Positions 25,900 to 34,253 of a DNA stretch of 64,000 nt are shown in pieces; the stretch's first letter is position 1; each line of letters begins with the position of its first letter. Below the pieces are notes generated by a model, which saw only the letters and a program-made list of their open reading frames with translations, was not told where the DNA came from and made no database searches. The position numbers and the translations under genes were made by a program. This DNA is from Ruegeria sp. R14_0 (GTDB lineage: Bacteria; Pseudomonadota; Alphaproteobacteria; Rhodobacterales; Rhodobacteraceae). Location of the stretch: contig NZ_JAGHRC010000004.1 of assembly GCF_017743975.1 (NCBI RefSeq), positions 248,001 through 312,000 on the forward strand, written 5' to 3'.

Positions 25900-26874
25900 T
25901 CAGGAGTCCCGCCAATCAAAGCCTTCGTCACAGAAGGCGGCAAAACGGATCGAGGTGTCGCTGATACGGATCAGATCACCGCTGGATAGGGCAACGGTGC
26001 TGAGAACGGGCTTGCCATTGAGGCGCACGAGGTTGGCTTTGCCGCCATGACCCAGATAGCATTTGCGATCTTCGGGATCGTAGGCAATCACAGCATGGTT
26101 ACTGCGCGAAATCCCTGTGTCGCCAAAATCCAGCTGAATGGCCTGATCGTCGTTGCGGCCGATCTGCATCAAACCTTCGGTCAAGGTAATGCTGGCGCCA
26201 CGGCCAGGGCCACCTGTGATGACAAGCCAACCCACCGGGAAGGATTGTTCGGCATTTTCGGTTTTCGCGACCGGTTCCGTCGTTTCAATCAGATCCTGAA
26301 CATGCGTATCGGCACGTTCAAAACCCAGGAACGTTGTTTTGACGCGGCCCCGGCGATCTTCGACCGGTGCAGGTTCTGGTGCCGGGGTAGCCTCGGCAAC
26401 TGGGTCGATGACTTCAGGTTCTTCGACCACGACGTCCACAACCGGTTCGGGTTCGGAAACTTCGACCTGAACGATCTCTTCCTCTGTGACCACTTCCGTG
26501 GTTACCTCGACAGGCTCCTCGACTGTCGTGTGCAGGGTCATCACGGGCTCGGCCTCGGGCTCAGCGGCTTCGACGGCCTCTTCCTGAACTTCGGCGATGA
26601 CCTCGGCTACGACGACTTCATCCTCTGCCTCAACGGTATCCGCTTCGGCACCTTCCGCGAACTCGGGCATCTTTTCTTCCGGGATCAGCTCGTCGGTTTC
26701 TTCGTAGCTGTCCGAAGTCATGTTGCCGCCTGCCAGCGCCTCGCGCAGAGCATTGAAATCGGCGATAGGCTCGACCTTTTCGGTCTCGGGCGCTTCGGTC
26801 TGCTCGACGTCGGCTTCTTTTGGTTTGCCGGCACCTTCGAGAAGCCGGCTAAGAGGGCTTTTGTATTTAAACAT
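25900..26874 (-). CDS. FHA-domain protein with long acidic linker
   Basis: A 324-residue cytoplasmic protein. Residues 1-15 are basic, about 20-180 are a low-complexity Glu/Val/Pro-rich linker, and about 215-315 are an FHA phosphothreonine-binding domain with IGR, SRSNH and LNGKPV motifs. An RVKTTFLGF segment lies before the FHA domain; its two threonines are a plausible kinase target, by analogy with FHA proteins whose N-terminal Thr is phosphorylated. I chose the start at 26874 (MFKYKS) rather than 26901 because AAAGGTG lies just before it. It is probably the substrate or reader of the kinase. Confidence 0.88.
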   Translation of the reverse strand: MFKYKSPLSRLLEGAGKPKEADVEQTEAPETEKVEPIADFNALREALAGGNMTSDSYEETDELIPEEKMPEFAEGAEADTVEAEDEVVVAEVIAEVQEEAVEAAEPEAEPVMTLHTTVEEPVEVTTEVVTEEEIVQVEVSEPEPVVDVVVEEPEVIDPVAEATPAPEPAPVEDRRGRVKTTFLGFERADTHVQDLIETTEPVAKTENAEQSFPVGWLVITGGPGRGASITLTEGLMQIGRNDDQAIQLDFGDTGISRSNHAVIAYDPEDRKCYLGHGGKANLVRLNGKPVLSTVALSSGDLIRISDTSIRFAAFCDEGFDWRDS

Positions 26875-26886
26875 GGTGTCGACACC
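26875..26886. other. Perfect 12-bp palindrome between ribosome site and start of the FHA gene
   Basis: GGTGTCGACACC directly abuts the FHA ATG and includes part of the AAAGGTG ribosome site. In RNA it could not form a stable hairpin alone, but as DNA or as a protein-bound site it could affect FHA expression. Chance is possible. Confidence 0.3.
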
Positions 26887-27075
26887 TTTGTTTCTTTGCA
26901 CAGGACCAGAGTCCTATGGGGCTGCTTTTTGCCTGTACGCGGGGGCACAACGGCACGAAAAATTCGTTAACAAGGTCACTTTTGACTTCTGCGGCGGGCT
27001 GGTTCCCGCCAGGGACACCTTTTGCGGTAACCCTCAGCAAACACACACTGGCAGATCAGATACGAACCGGTCAGA

Positions 27076-29220
27076 TTACTCCTGCGCTAAGGACATTGTG
27101 GCATTGGTCTCAGCCCCGCTTCGCAACACGTTGAAGCGGGCCAGAGGCTGGTCTTCTGAGACCAGTGCTGCTGTCAGGGCATCCAGGCTTTCCGATCCGT
27201 CCAGCGCAGTGCCGGTCGTCGCTTCGGACACGAGGACGTCACCCTTTTGCAGATCACCTTGGGCAGATGGCGGAACCGAGCTGACCACCGTTTGCCAACC
27301 CGTGCTATTCGCGTTCTGAACGGTGAACACGTAACCGTTTTCCAGGCCAACTACACGCATAGCGGGCAATGCCAGCAAACCGTTCTGCGGACGGGTTTCA
27401 CCCAAGGGGCGATAGCGGGCGGACACACGAATGTATCCATCCGGGTCAATATTCATTTCGTTCAGAACCTGTGCGGCAAACGTCATATCTGCCTGGACCG
27501 GTCTGCCGTTCAGAGTGAAAATGGTAGCACCGCGTGCGACCCATTCGCCGACAACCGACGGGTCCATCCCTGCGTCGACACCGGTAATTGCGATGATGCT
27601 GCCGGTCGATGCCCGGCGACGGGATGTCTGGAACGGAATATCGACATCCCAATGCGAGAACGCGATCTGCTGTTCAGACAGGTCTACCGGTTGCGCCGGA
27701 GCAGGTGGGGTTTCCGGAACAGGGGCCGCTGCGACCGTTTCTGTTTCGGGGGCCTCATTTGGTTCTGCGATAACGGGTTCTTCTTGTGCCTGCTCGACAG
27801 GCTCTGCCGCAGCCTCGACCACTGGCTGGGCGGGCTCAGCTTGTGCTGGCTCTGCTTCGGTGGTCGCTACCTGCTCGACCGGTTCCTGCACGGATGTTTC
27901 GACTGCCGCGGTTTCTTCGACCGCTGGCGTTTGTGTTGATGCTGTATCTTCTACCGGAGTTTCTTCGCCCGACATCAGGAAGAAACCACCTGCCGCCAAA
28001 ACTGCAAGAACGGCCACACCGGCAACGAGCTTGCCTGCCCCACTCGATCCGCTTTTGACAACCGTATCGACAGCAACAGGGGTCTCTTCTTTCGAGTTGA
28101 AGGTGGCGAGCTCGTCGTCCTTCTTATCCTCGTTCCCCAGCGCAATATCGGTGTTGCCTGCCAGCAGAGCGGTGACAACAGCTTCGGCGTTTTCGCTTTC
28201 GGCCTTGATCCGCGCTTTTTCTTCTTCTTCGTCCTTGTGGTCCATGGCGACGATCACAGAAACCGGCCGGTAGTCGAAGCTGTCGAACATCACGCCGGGG
28301 CCGCGGAACATGCGCAGCCAATCCAGAGCGGCCTGCAAACGGTCGGTCGCGTGAACCTCCATCGCCTTGTCGATGGCCTCAAGGAAACCATCTGGATATC
28401 CCTCAAAACGTCCAGCCAGAGGTTCGTAGGGATCTTTTTGTCCATTGTTGAACGCGTTCAGACGGGTCTGACCGTCAACCGGACGTTCGCCGCTGATGGC
28501 GTGATACAGGGTTGCCGCCAGAACGTAGAGGTCACTGCTGGGACCTTGTTCCGCGCCGCGCACGTAAAACTCATGTGGTGAATAACCATCCTTGATCACC
28601 CGCAGTGTCAGCAGCGCCGCAGACTGGTTTGCAGCCTGTTCCCGCGCCGCACCAAAGTCGATCAGAACCGGGTCACCGTTTTCATCGATCAGAATGTTAT
28701 CGGGCGAGATATCGCGGTGGAGCATGCCGCTTTGGTGGATGAAGGACACCGCCGACAGCATCTTTTCGGTGACCTGAACGATGAAATCAGGACCGGTCTT
28801 GTTTTTGGAATCTTCGACATAATCCAGCAGATCGCAGCCGCGGATGTAATCCATCGCGATATACGCGGTGTCGTTATCCTCGAACACCTGATGAACGTCG
28901 ACGATGTTTGGGTGAACCAAGCGCGCGTGATTGCGCGCTTCGAGAATGAAGAGGTCAATGATCGAACGCAGGTCGTCTTTGAACTCCGGCTCGACCGGCT
29001 CGACCATGTCGCCATTGCGGCGGCACAGAGCGCCCGGATAGCACTCTTTGATCACCACTTCGCGCTCCAGACTGTCGCGCGCGAGATACGTGATCCCGAA
29101 CCCGCCATTGCTGATAAAACGCAGGATTTCATATTGCCCGCGCAAAAGCTTGGCGCCGGGTTGAAGTCCTTCAATTTTCGGTTCGTCGTGCGTTGCGCCG
29201 ACGGCCTGGTTGTGGCTCAT
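27076..29220 (-). CDS. Membrane-anchored serine/threonine protein kinase with extracytoplasmic domain
   Basis: A 714-residue kinase. The N-terminal kinase domain (about 28-305) has the glycine loop NGGFGITY, Lys58 (VVIKE), Glu94, HRDISPDN (168-175) and DFG (188-190), so it looks active. The activation segment ends YSPHEFY instead of APE, as in other GGFGITY-type bacterial kinases. One transmembrane helix follows at about 397-416, then a Glu/Ala/Pro-rich spacer and a C-terminal region (about 525-714) of PDZ-like character (DLQKGDVLVSEATTGTALDG). The C-terminal half should lie in the periplasm, where it could meet the LysM-bound sensors. It is the first gene of the signalling operon. Confidence 0.92.
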   Translation of the reverse strand: MSHNQAVGATHDEPKIEGLQPGAKLLRGQYEILRFISNGGFGITYLARDSLEREVVIKECYPGALCRRNGDMVEPVEPEFKDDLRSIIDLFILEARNHARLVHPNIVDVHQVFEDNDTAYIAMDYIRGCDLLDYVEDSKNKTGPDFIVQVTEKMLSAVSFIHQSGMLHRDISPDNILIDENGDPVLIDFGAAREQAANQSAALLTLRVIKDGYSPHEFYVRGAEQGPSSDLYVLAATLYHAISGERPVDGQTRLNAFNNGQKDPYEPLAGRFEGYPDGFLEAIDKAMEVHATDRLQAALDWLRMFRGPGVMFDSFDYRPVSVIVAMDHKDEEEEKARIKAESENAEAVVTALLAGNTDIALGNEDKKDDELATFNSKEETPVAVDTVVKSGSSGAGKLVAGVAVLAVLAAGGFFLMSGEETPVEDTASTQTPAVEETAAVETSVQEPVEQVATTEAEPAQAEPAQPVVEAAAEPVEQAQEEPVIAEPNEAPETETVAAAPVPETPPAPAQPVDLSEQQIAFSHWDVDIPFQTSRRRASTGSIIAITGVDAGMDPSVVGEWVARGATIFTLNGRPVQADMTFAAQVLNEMNIDPDGYIRVSARYRPLGETRPQNGLLALPAMRVVGLENGYVFTVQNANSTGWQTVVSSVPPSAQGDLQKGDVLVSEATTGTALDGSESLDALTAALVSEDQPLARFNVLRSGAETNATMSLAQE

Positions 29221-29499
29221 TTCATTCCGCCCGTTCTAATCGTTTTGCGGTATTTTCAACTGGGCAAACTGCCCGCGAACTCACAACCAAACACAACCGC
29301 AGGACACTTAAGAACGTTAGACGTTTCAAATTTGACTTTATTGGGGCCGCCTCGTGGCTTCACTAAGAAGCAGTAAACTTGAATGTCAATATGTGGTGCA
29401 AAGGCGGCAGAACAATCTACATATTGAAGTCAGGGCGTTTGAAATCGCGGACTGAAGACCGAATTTATGTAGATTGGTCTTCGATCACGAAACAATCGC
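29221..29499. other. Intergenic region upstream of the kinase operon
   Basis: No convincing gene is present between the kinase start and the small GTPase gene. The stretch is noticeably more AT-rich than its flanks and should hold the kinase-operon promoter. I could not assign a confident -35/-10 pair. Confidence 0.5.
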
Positions 29500-29529
29500 G
29501 CAGCGATTCTGACGCCTTCGAATCGCTGC
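29500..29529 (-). terminator. Probable terminator of the GTPase operon
   Basis: A perfect 10-bp stem (29500-29509 with 29520-29529) with a 10-nt loop lies 28 nt past the stop of the last GTPase gene. The following minus-strand sequence GCGATTGTTTCG is only weakly T-rich, so termination may be partial. Confidence 0.5.
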
Positions 29530-29557
29530 AATGCGGCTCAATTACTACGGGAAAAGG

Positions 29558-30844
29558 TCAGGTTCCGGTTTTTGTCTGAACGGACTCGACCCTGCTGCCG
29601 GCCCAGGCGAGGTTGTCGCTGAGCTGCGCAAGGATGCTGATTGCATCCTTCAGCGGCGCATCGCCGCTTTCAAATTGCAGCAACAACAGCAGGTCAGTGG
29701 CCTTTTCGAACTCGCCGGGAATCCAATCTGCTTCGGGGGTAATTTCGTGCCCTTGCTCCAGACGTTCGGCAAAGTCTTCGACGATCTCCTGGCAGCTGTT
29801 CAGGAAAGCCGCTGGTTCGATGTCCGAAGTCTCGCGCAGATCGTCGTAGATGCTAGCAATCGCCGCGAGCCAATCCTCGAGAATAGGGTTTTCGAGCGGC
29901 GGCAGCGCAGATTCCAGCGTTGCATGGATCGATGGGGCCTCGGTTTGCTCAGCCTCGTCTTTGTCACCTTCGATGCTGGCCAGGAATGGCAAAAAATCGT
30001 CTTCCAGGTCCTTTTGGGCGGCTTCCAGATCCGCCATACGCTTCGCCGACGCGATTTCCAGCACCTGTTCTGCCAGGTTTTGGCCGCCGCAGGTTTCCCA
30101 AAGATCAAAATCAGGCTCAGGTTCCTGCGCCATGGCCCGAACGGCGACTGGTGTCCCAATAGGAACGACCGCGCGGAACATGTCGCCTTTTTCTTTCTCC
30201 AATCGGCCCAGAACGCGGTCAAGCGCGTCACGAACCGGCGGCAAATCCGTGTGGGTTACGGCCAGCAAGCTGTTCGAACGCAGCTCTTGCGGTACCTGCG
30301 CCCAAAGATGGCGTTCGGTTTCACGCCACGCGTTGGTGCCGTTTGTGCACCAGATCGCGCAATCGACATAAGTCAGCAAATCGAGAGTCGGTTTGTAAGT
30401 GTCGTCTAACGCCCCGGTGCCGGGCAGGTCAAACAGCGATATCTCTTGCAAAGCAGGCGTATTCAAGCCGACCGAGATGAAGTCAGGATCGTCAGCCGCC
30501 GCCTTTTCCAGTGCAATACCGGAATAAACCTTGGGTTCTTTGTCCCACCAGCCAACTGTGGTTTCCGGGGCATCGGCATAAGCCACTATGACCAAGGGCA
30601 ACTTCAGATGCTGCGGGCCGGTTGGCAAAATATCCGCCCCGGCCAGCATATTGGCCAAGCTGGACTTTCCGGCGCCAAATTCGCCGGCGAAACCGATATT
30701 GACCGCATTCGAAAGCCGTTCTGCATGGGCCAAGGCGCGCTCGCGCATCTTGTCCAGCGCCGCGTCCGACGGCAAGTTTTCAGTGGCGGTCAGGAAGCGT
30801 TCGAGTTTGCGTACTTCCTGTTCGGTTCCGGGAAATTCTATCAT
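29558..30844 (-). CDS. Small GTPase-domain protein A (dynamin-like/YfjP-type)
   Basis: A 428-residue P-loop GTPase. Motifs: G1 GEFGAGKSS (54-62), G3 DLPGT (139-143), G4-like THTD (197-200). A WCTNGTNAWRETE block (165-177) between G3 and G4 is shared with the small GTPase at 34254-35981 and marks them as paralogues. The C-terminal 170 residues are predicted helical and acidic, without a transmembrane segment. It overlaps the large GTPase gene upstream by 4 nt, so the two proteins are probably made in equal amounts and work together. Exact function is unknown. Confidence 0.82.
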   Translation of the reverse strand: MIEFPGTEQEVRKLERFLTATENLPSDAALDKMRERALAHAERLSNAVNIGFAGEFGAGKSSLANMLAGADILPTGPQHLKLPLVIVAYADAPETTVGWWDKEPKVYSGIALEKAAADDPDFISVGLNTPALQEISLFDLPGTGALDDTYKPTLDLLTYVDCAIWCTNGTNAWRETERHLWAQVPQELRSNSLLAVTHTDLPPVRDALDRVLGRLEKEKGDMFRAVVPIGTPVAVRAMAQEPEPDFDLWETCGGQNLAEQVLEIASAKRMADLEAAQKDLEDDFLPFLASIEGDKDEAEQTEAPSIHATLESALPPLENPILEDWLAAIASIYDDLRETSDIEPAAFLNSCQEIVEDFAERLEQGHEITPEADWIPGEFEKATDLLLLLQFESGDAPLKDAISILAQLSDNLAWAGSRVESVQTKTGT

Positions 30845-32880
30845 TCCGCTGCCTCTGCTATTTTCTTGTCGGCAGTGTCACCGCCGAACACCGCATCCAA
30901 ATCATCTGCCACACGTTGTGCTTGATCGAACGCCGCCTGCGCCTCTGCACGTGCATTGGTTTGACCAGTATCGACCCGCTGTTCAAGATGTCCCGCCAGC
31001 AAAGCCAGATAGTGATCAAGAACAGTGTTCAGGCGTTCCAGCAGATCGCTGCGTGCTGTATCGACCAGATCATCGCCGATCATTTCAAATTCCTGCACAA
31101 TCATACGTTCGGCACGTGCAACCACGCTTTTGCGCGAAATCAGGCGCGATAGCCAGCTGACGCGCAGTTCCACTGTGATACCACGAGTCAATGCCGTGGT
31201 ATCGGGGCGGAACCACCGAACCGCACTGGTGTTCATGCGGTTGTCGGTCGGATCTTGCCAACCGGGCAGGGCACGCAACGCAGCGTTGCTGTTCATGTCG
31301 ATGGCATAAAGCTCACTGAGCATGCGCTGCCGGACGACCTGCGTTGCCCCCTGAACCAATTCGCGCATGCGATCCCGCAACGGTGCAAAGTTCAGCTCGG
31401 TATCGCCGCCCTTGGCCAAAAGCGGAGATTGCCCGTTCGGCCCGCGTACCACGGCGGAGACCGCTTCGGACACAGTGTCATCCATAACGCCCCGCAGGTT
31501 GGCCAAAACGTCGTCCATATCGTCGATGATTTCAGACGTTTTTTGCGCAATCGTCGCGCGTAGCTCACCCAGTGTTTTGTCGTTTTCGTCACCGCCCGGA
31601 TCGGTTGTCCCATCATCGTCGATGGCGCGCAGATGTGCTTTGGACCGCTCCAGCTCACCTTGGGCGAAACTGTTCAGGTGCTGCCATGCCATTTTTAGCT
31701 GTTCGTCCCGCGGGCCTTGGGCCAGCGCATGGGTCACATGCCGACGCAGGTCCGGCAAGCCCGAAGCAATCATCGCCGCAAAACGCAAAACACCTTCGCG
31801 GCTGATCGGGCCCGGGCCTTGTTTGATTTCTTCGACGCCGTCCAGGTATTGTTTCATCTGTTCGGGATGAGCGCGCAGCCAGGCCAGAACGTGGTCGTGG
31901 TTCACGCCTGTTTCGTCACCGGTCAAAGCGTAATGGGCCCATTGGGCGCTTCCCATGAGAACGTCGATGTCCGAGTTGCCCAGTGCCTTTTCCAGCCCAT
32001 CCAAAACATCTGCACGGACTTTTCCGGCATCCTCGGCACCGCCGCCCAACTCGTCAACACGGTTGATAAACACGACGATCTGGCCCAGTTCCAGGGCCTG
32101 CATCAGGCGGAACAGTTTAAGGTCCGCCCGCGACAAAGCCTGGTGCGCGGACAAGACAACCACGAAGAAGTCCGACTCCTTTAGGTACTGGCGCGAGATT
32201 TCCTCGCGGATCAACAGCGGGTCGTTGACGCCGGGCGTATCCGTGACGGTCAGGGGGAAGGGGAAGTGGCCGATATCAAAATACACTTCGGCCTTGCGCG
32301 TAATGTCGCTGTAAAGCCCGCGGTCCGAACCCGGATCATGGGCCTCACCATCAGTGGGATCATCGCCTGCGCAAACATAGCGGGCCAGATCGTCCGAGTT
32401 CAGCTGTTCCAAATCGTGATGCTGGCCCAACAGTTGTTCGTAGCTGTCGCCCAGACGCAAACGGGCGCGGGTTTTCATCGCCTCGACCTGCTCTTCGATC
32501 ATCTCGCGCTTATAGCTGTCCTCGTCATCGGGGAACATATTGCGCAGCTCTTCACCTTCGGCGATCAGAGCGTGCCATTGGCGGTTGTCAAAGAAATGGA
32601 ACTCCGCCCCATTTGTCCGGCCCGAAGGGTGCCCGAAATGCATATCGGTGATCACCGTCGTCCAGGGATTTACATCTGACGGCAGATATTCGGCCTGACC
32701 TGTAAAACCATTGATCAAGCGGGATTTGCCAGCCTTGATTTGGCCGACAAACGCGATCGATGGCTTTAAGTTCGACAGATCGTTTACGATCCGCGAAATG
32801 AATTGACGGGTCTCATCATTACTGACCCCGTTCATGTCTTCGGCAATGCGAATTAACTCGCGACGGTTATTTTCACTCAT
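30841..32880 (-). CDS. Large dynamin-like GTPase A
   Basis: A 679-residue dynamin-superfamily protein. Motifs: G1 GQIKAGKS (46-53), G2 region NPWTTVIT, G3 DTPGVND (214-220) and G4 NRVD (273-276), with a long insert between G2 and G3. The rest is mostly helical, as in bacterial dynamin-like proteins, with a basic amphipathic stretch (RVSWLSRLISRKS) late in the protein that could touch membrane. The start is placed at 32880 (MSENN) behind CAGGG; a longer frame uses TTG at 32907. It is paralogous to the protein at 35990-38002 and coupled to small GTPase A by a 4-nt overlap. Confidence 0.87.
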   Translation of the reverse strand: MSENNRRELIRIAEDMNGVSNDETRQFISRIVNDLSNLKPSIAFVGQIKAGKSRLINGFTGQAEYLPSDVNPWTTVITDMHFGHPSGRTNGAEFHFFDNRQWHALIAEGEELRNMFPDDEDSYKREMIEEQVEAMKTRARLRLGDSYEQLLGQHHDLEQLNSDDLARYVCAGDDPTDGEAHDPGSDRGLYSDITRKAEVYFDIGHFPFPLTVTDTPGVNDPLLIREEISRQYLKESDFFVVVLSAHQALSRADLKLFRLMQALELGQIVVFINRVDELGGGAEDAGKVRADVLDGLEKALGNSDIDVLMGSAQWAHYALTGDETGVNHDHVLAWLRAHPEQMKQYLDGVEEIKQGPGPISREGVLRFAAMIASGLPDLRRHVTHALAQGPRDEQLKMAWQHLNSFAQGELERSKAHLRAIDDDGTTDPGGDENDKTLGELRATIAQKTSEIIDDMDDVLANLRGVMDDTVSEAVSAVVRGPNGQSPLLAKGGDTELNFAPLRDRMRELVQGATQVVRQRMLSELYAIDMNSNAALRALPGWQDPTDNRMNTSAVRWFRPDTTALTRGITVELRVSWLSRLISRKSVVARAERMIVQEFEMIGDDLVDTARSDLLERLNTVLDHYLALLAGHLEQRVDTGQTNARAEAQAAFDQAQRVADDLDAVFGGDTADKKIAEAAE

Positions 32881-32946
32881 ACTGCTACCCTGAGTACTGA
32901 TAATCAAAGATCGAATTAGTCAAAAAGTTGAATGTTATGGGCGCAC

Positions 32947-33798
32947 TCATTCGGTGCGCCCCGTTAGAGATGTCCAAAGAGTCACGATCGCACCAAGTTT
33001 GCGCGCCTCATGGACGACAACAGAAAACTCGTCGCCGTCGTTCAGAACAGCAAGGCTTGCGCCCTTACCGCCCGACGGACGCATGACGATCAGCTGCGGG
33101 TGCGCCAATATCTCGGCGGCGTCTGCATCCCACCCGGCCAGATCACGGGCAAAGTTCTTAAGCAACTCCTGATCCGCATGCAGGGCCTGCTCTTCTGCAC
33201 AATCACCATCGGCCCGCTTCATTGCGCCGTTTCCGGCACTGGCCTGAACGCGCCCCAGTGCAAATCGTTCGGCGTCAACATAAAACTGGCTGGCCAAACT
33301 GTCTGAGGCTTCGTCCTCGGTCACAGGTTCCGGAGCGTCCGGGACGATCGAAACAACCGGGTCCACGGGCATTTCGATCGATGTGCAGGCGTTGGCAATT
33401 TCGCTGAAGGTAATGCCAACATCGTCAGCTTCGAGTGCATTGTCGGGCCGCAGGGACATCATGCTTAGCGGGGCAGGTGCCATCGCGATGTCAGAGACGA
33501 GCTGTGCCAACTGCGCCGCCAGCACTTCGCGCTGATCGGTTGCAAAATCTGGTGCGACGCCAACACGGACGCGGAATACATCCGTAACCCGAGAGCTGTT
33601 GACCTCAATCGCCAGACAATCGCCGTTTGCCGCCGTGAATTCCAAGCGGCGGGGTAACACGGTGCCCCGGATGGCCTGCAAAACCTTTTCACGGCGTTCA
33701 ACTGCGGTATCCCCTGCAAGCGTAACAGCGGGATCAATCCGTGCTACCGCCGAGCGACCAATGTCCCCAAGCAGGTCGAGTATGTCTGTATCCATCAT
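32947..33798 (-). CDS. Unrecognised protein between GTPase and Roadblock genes
   Basis: A 283-residue protein with no family I recognise. There is no signal peptide or membrane helix. The N-terminal half (about 1-110) reads as a mixed alpha/beta domain (LEFTAANGDCLAIEV, RVTDVFRVRVG). The middle (about 140-170) is an acidic, proline-rich linker, and the end (about 215-283) is another alpha/beta segment (LIVMRPSGGKGASLAVL). A start at 33798 fits a GAGGGGG ribosome site. Its place among GTPase and Roadblock genes suggests a partner or adaptor. It may belong to a diverged Roadblock or chaperone-like fold; this is a guess. Confidence 0.75.
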   Translation of the reverse strand: MMDTDILDLLGDIGRSAVARIDPAVTLAGDTAVERREKVLQAIRGTVLPRRLEFTAANGDCLAIEVNSSRVTDVFRVRVGVAPDFATDQREVLAAQLAQLVSDIAMAPAPLSMMSLRPDNALEADDVGITFSEIANACTSIEMPVDPVVSIVPDAPEPVTEDEASDSLASQFYVDAERFALGRVQASAGNGAMKRADGDCAEEQALHADQELLKNFARDLAGWDADAAEILAHPQLIVMRPSGGKGASLAVLNDGDEFSVVVHEARKLGAIVTLWTSLTGRTE

Positions 33799-33821
33799 GC
33801 CGTGACCCCCTCTGGTCCTGA

Positions 33822-34223
33822 CTAAACTGCGGCCGCGACCGGCCCCAGACTGAGATGCGATTTCGTTAGGGCCAAACCCACATTGGCGCTATTGCGACAG
33901 ACGTAACAGACGACGTGATCCGGGTAGGCCTGCGTGCGCAGAAAGATATTCAGCCTATCCTTTGAAAACACCGCGATTTCCCCAAATCCCGGATTTTCAG
34001 TGTCCGCATTTCCCGATTGCCGCAACAGGGCTTCAAACGCGCTGACGCCGCGACCCTGAAACAGGTTTGCAACCGCCAAAGCCAAGCCTTCCAAAACCCG
34101 ATCATCCTCTGCATCGCTAACGCTGGTTCCCAGCAACATCCCCGTTTCCATGTCGACATACCCGGCTGCAACGCAGTCGGGTATCGTTTCCATCGCGGAT
34201 TTCAATGCGGTTTCGATAGACAT
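33822..34223 (-). CDS. Roadblock/LC7-like protein
   Basis: A 133-residue protein resembling the Roadblock/LC7 (MglB-like) fold: an N-terminal helix, then IPDCVAAGYVDMETGMLLG, the strand-turn-strand typical of the family, a second helix and closing strands (FLRTQAYPDHVVCYVC). Roadblock proteins often act as dimeric regulators or GTPase-activating partners of small GTPases. Here it sits between the two pairs of GTPase genes, 23 nt upstream of the unrecognised gene. The assignment is by pattern only. Confidence 0.65.
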   Translation of the reverse strand: MSIETALKSAMETIPDCVAAGYVDMETGMLLGTSVSDAEDDRVLEGLALAVANLFQGRGVSAFEALLRQSGNADTENPGFGEIAVFSKDRLNIFLRTQAYPDHVVCYVCRNSANVGLALTKSHLSLGPVAAAV

Positions 34224-34253
34224 CGGATCCCGCCTTTCTAACTTGGGTTCACG

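Noticed and set aside
21523..29220. Part of a type VI secretion locus
   Set aside because: Kinase, FHA and PP2C are present but no Tss, Hcp, VgrG or ClpV-like gene is seen in the window.
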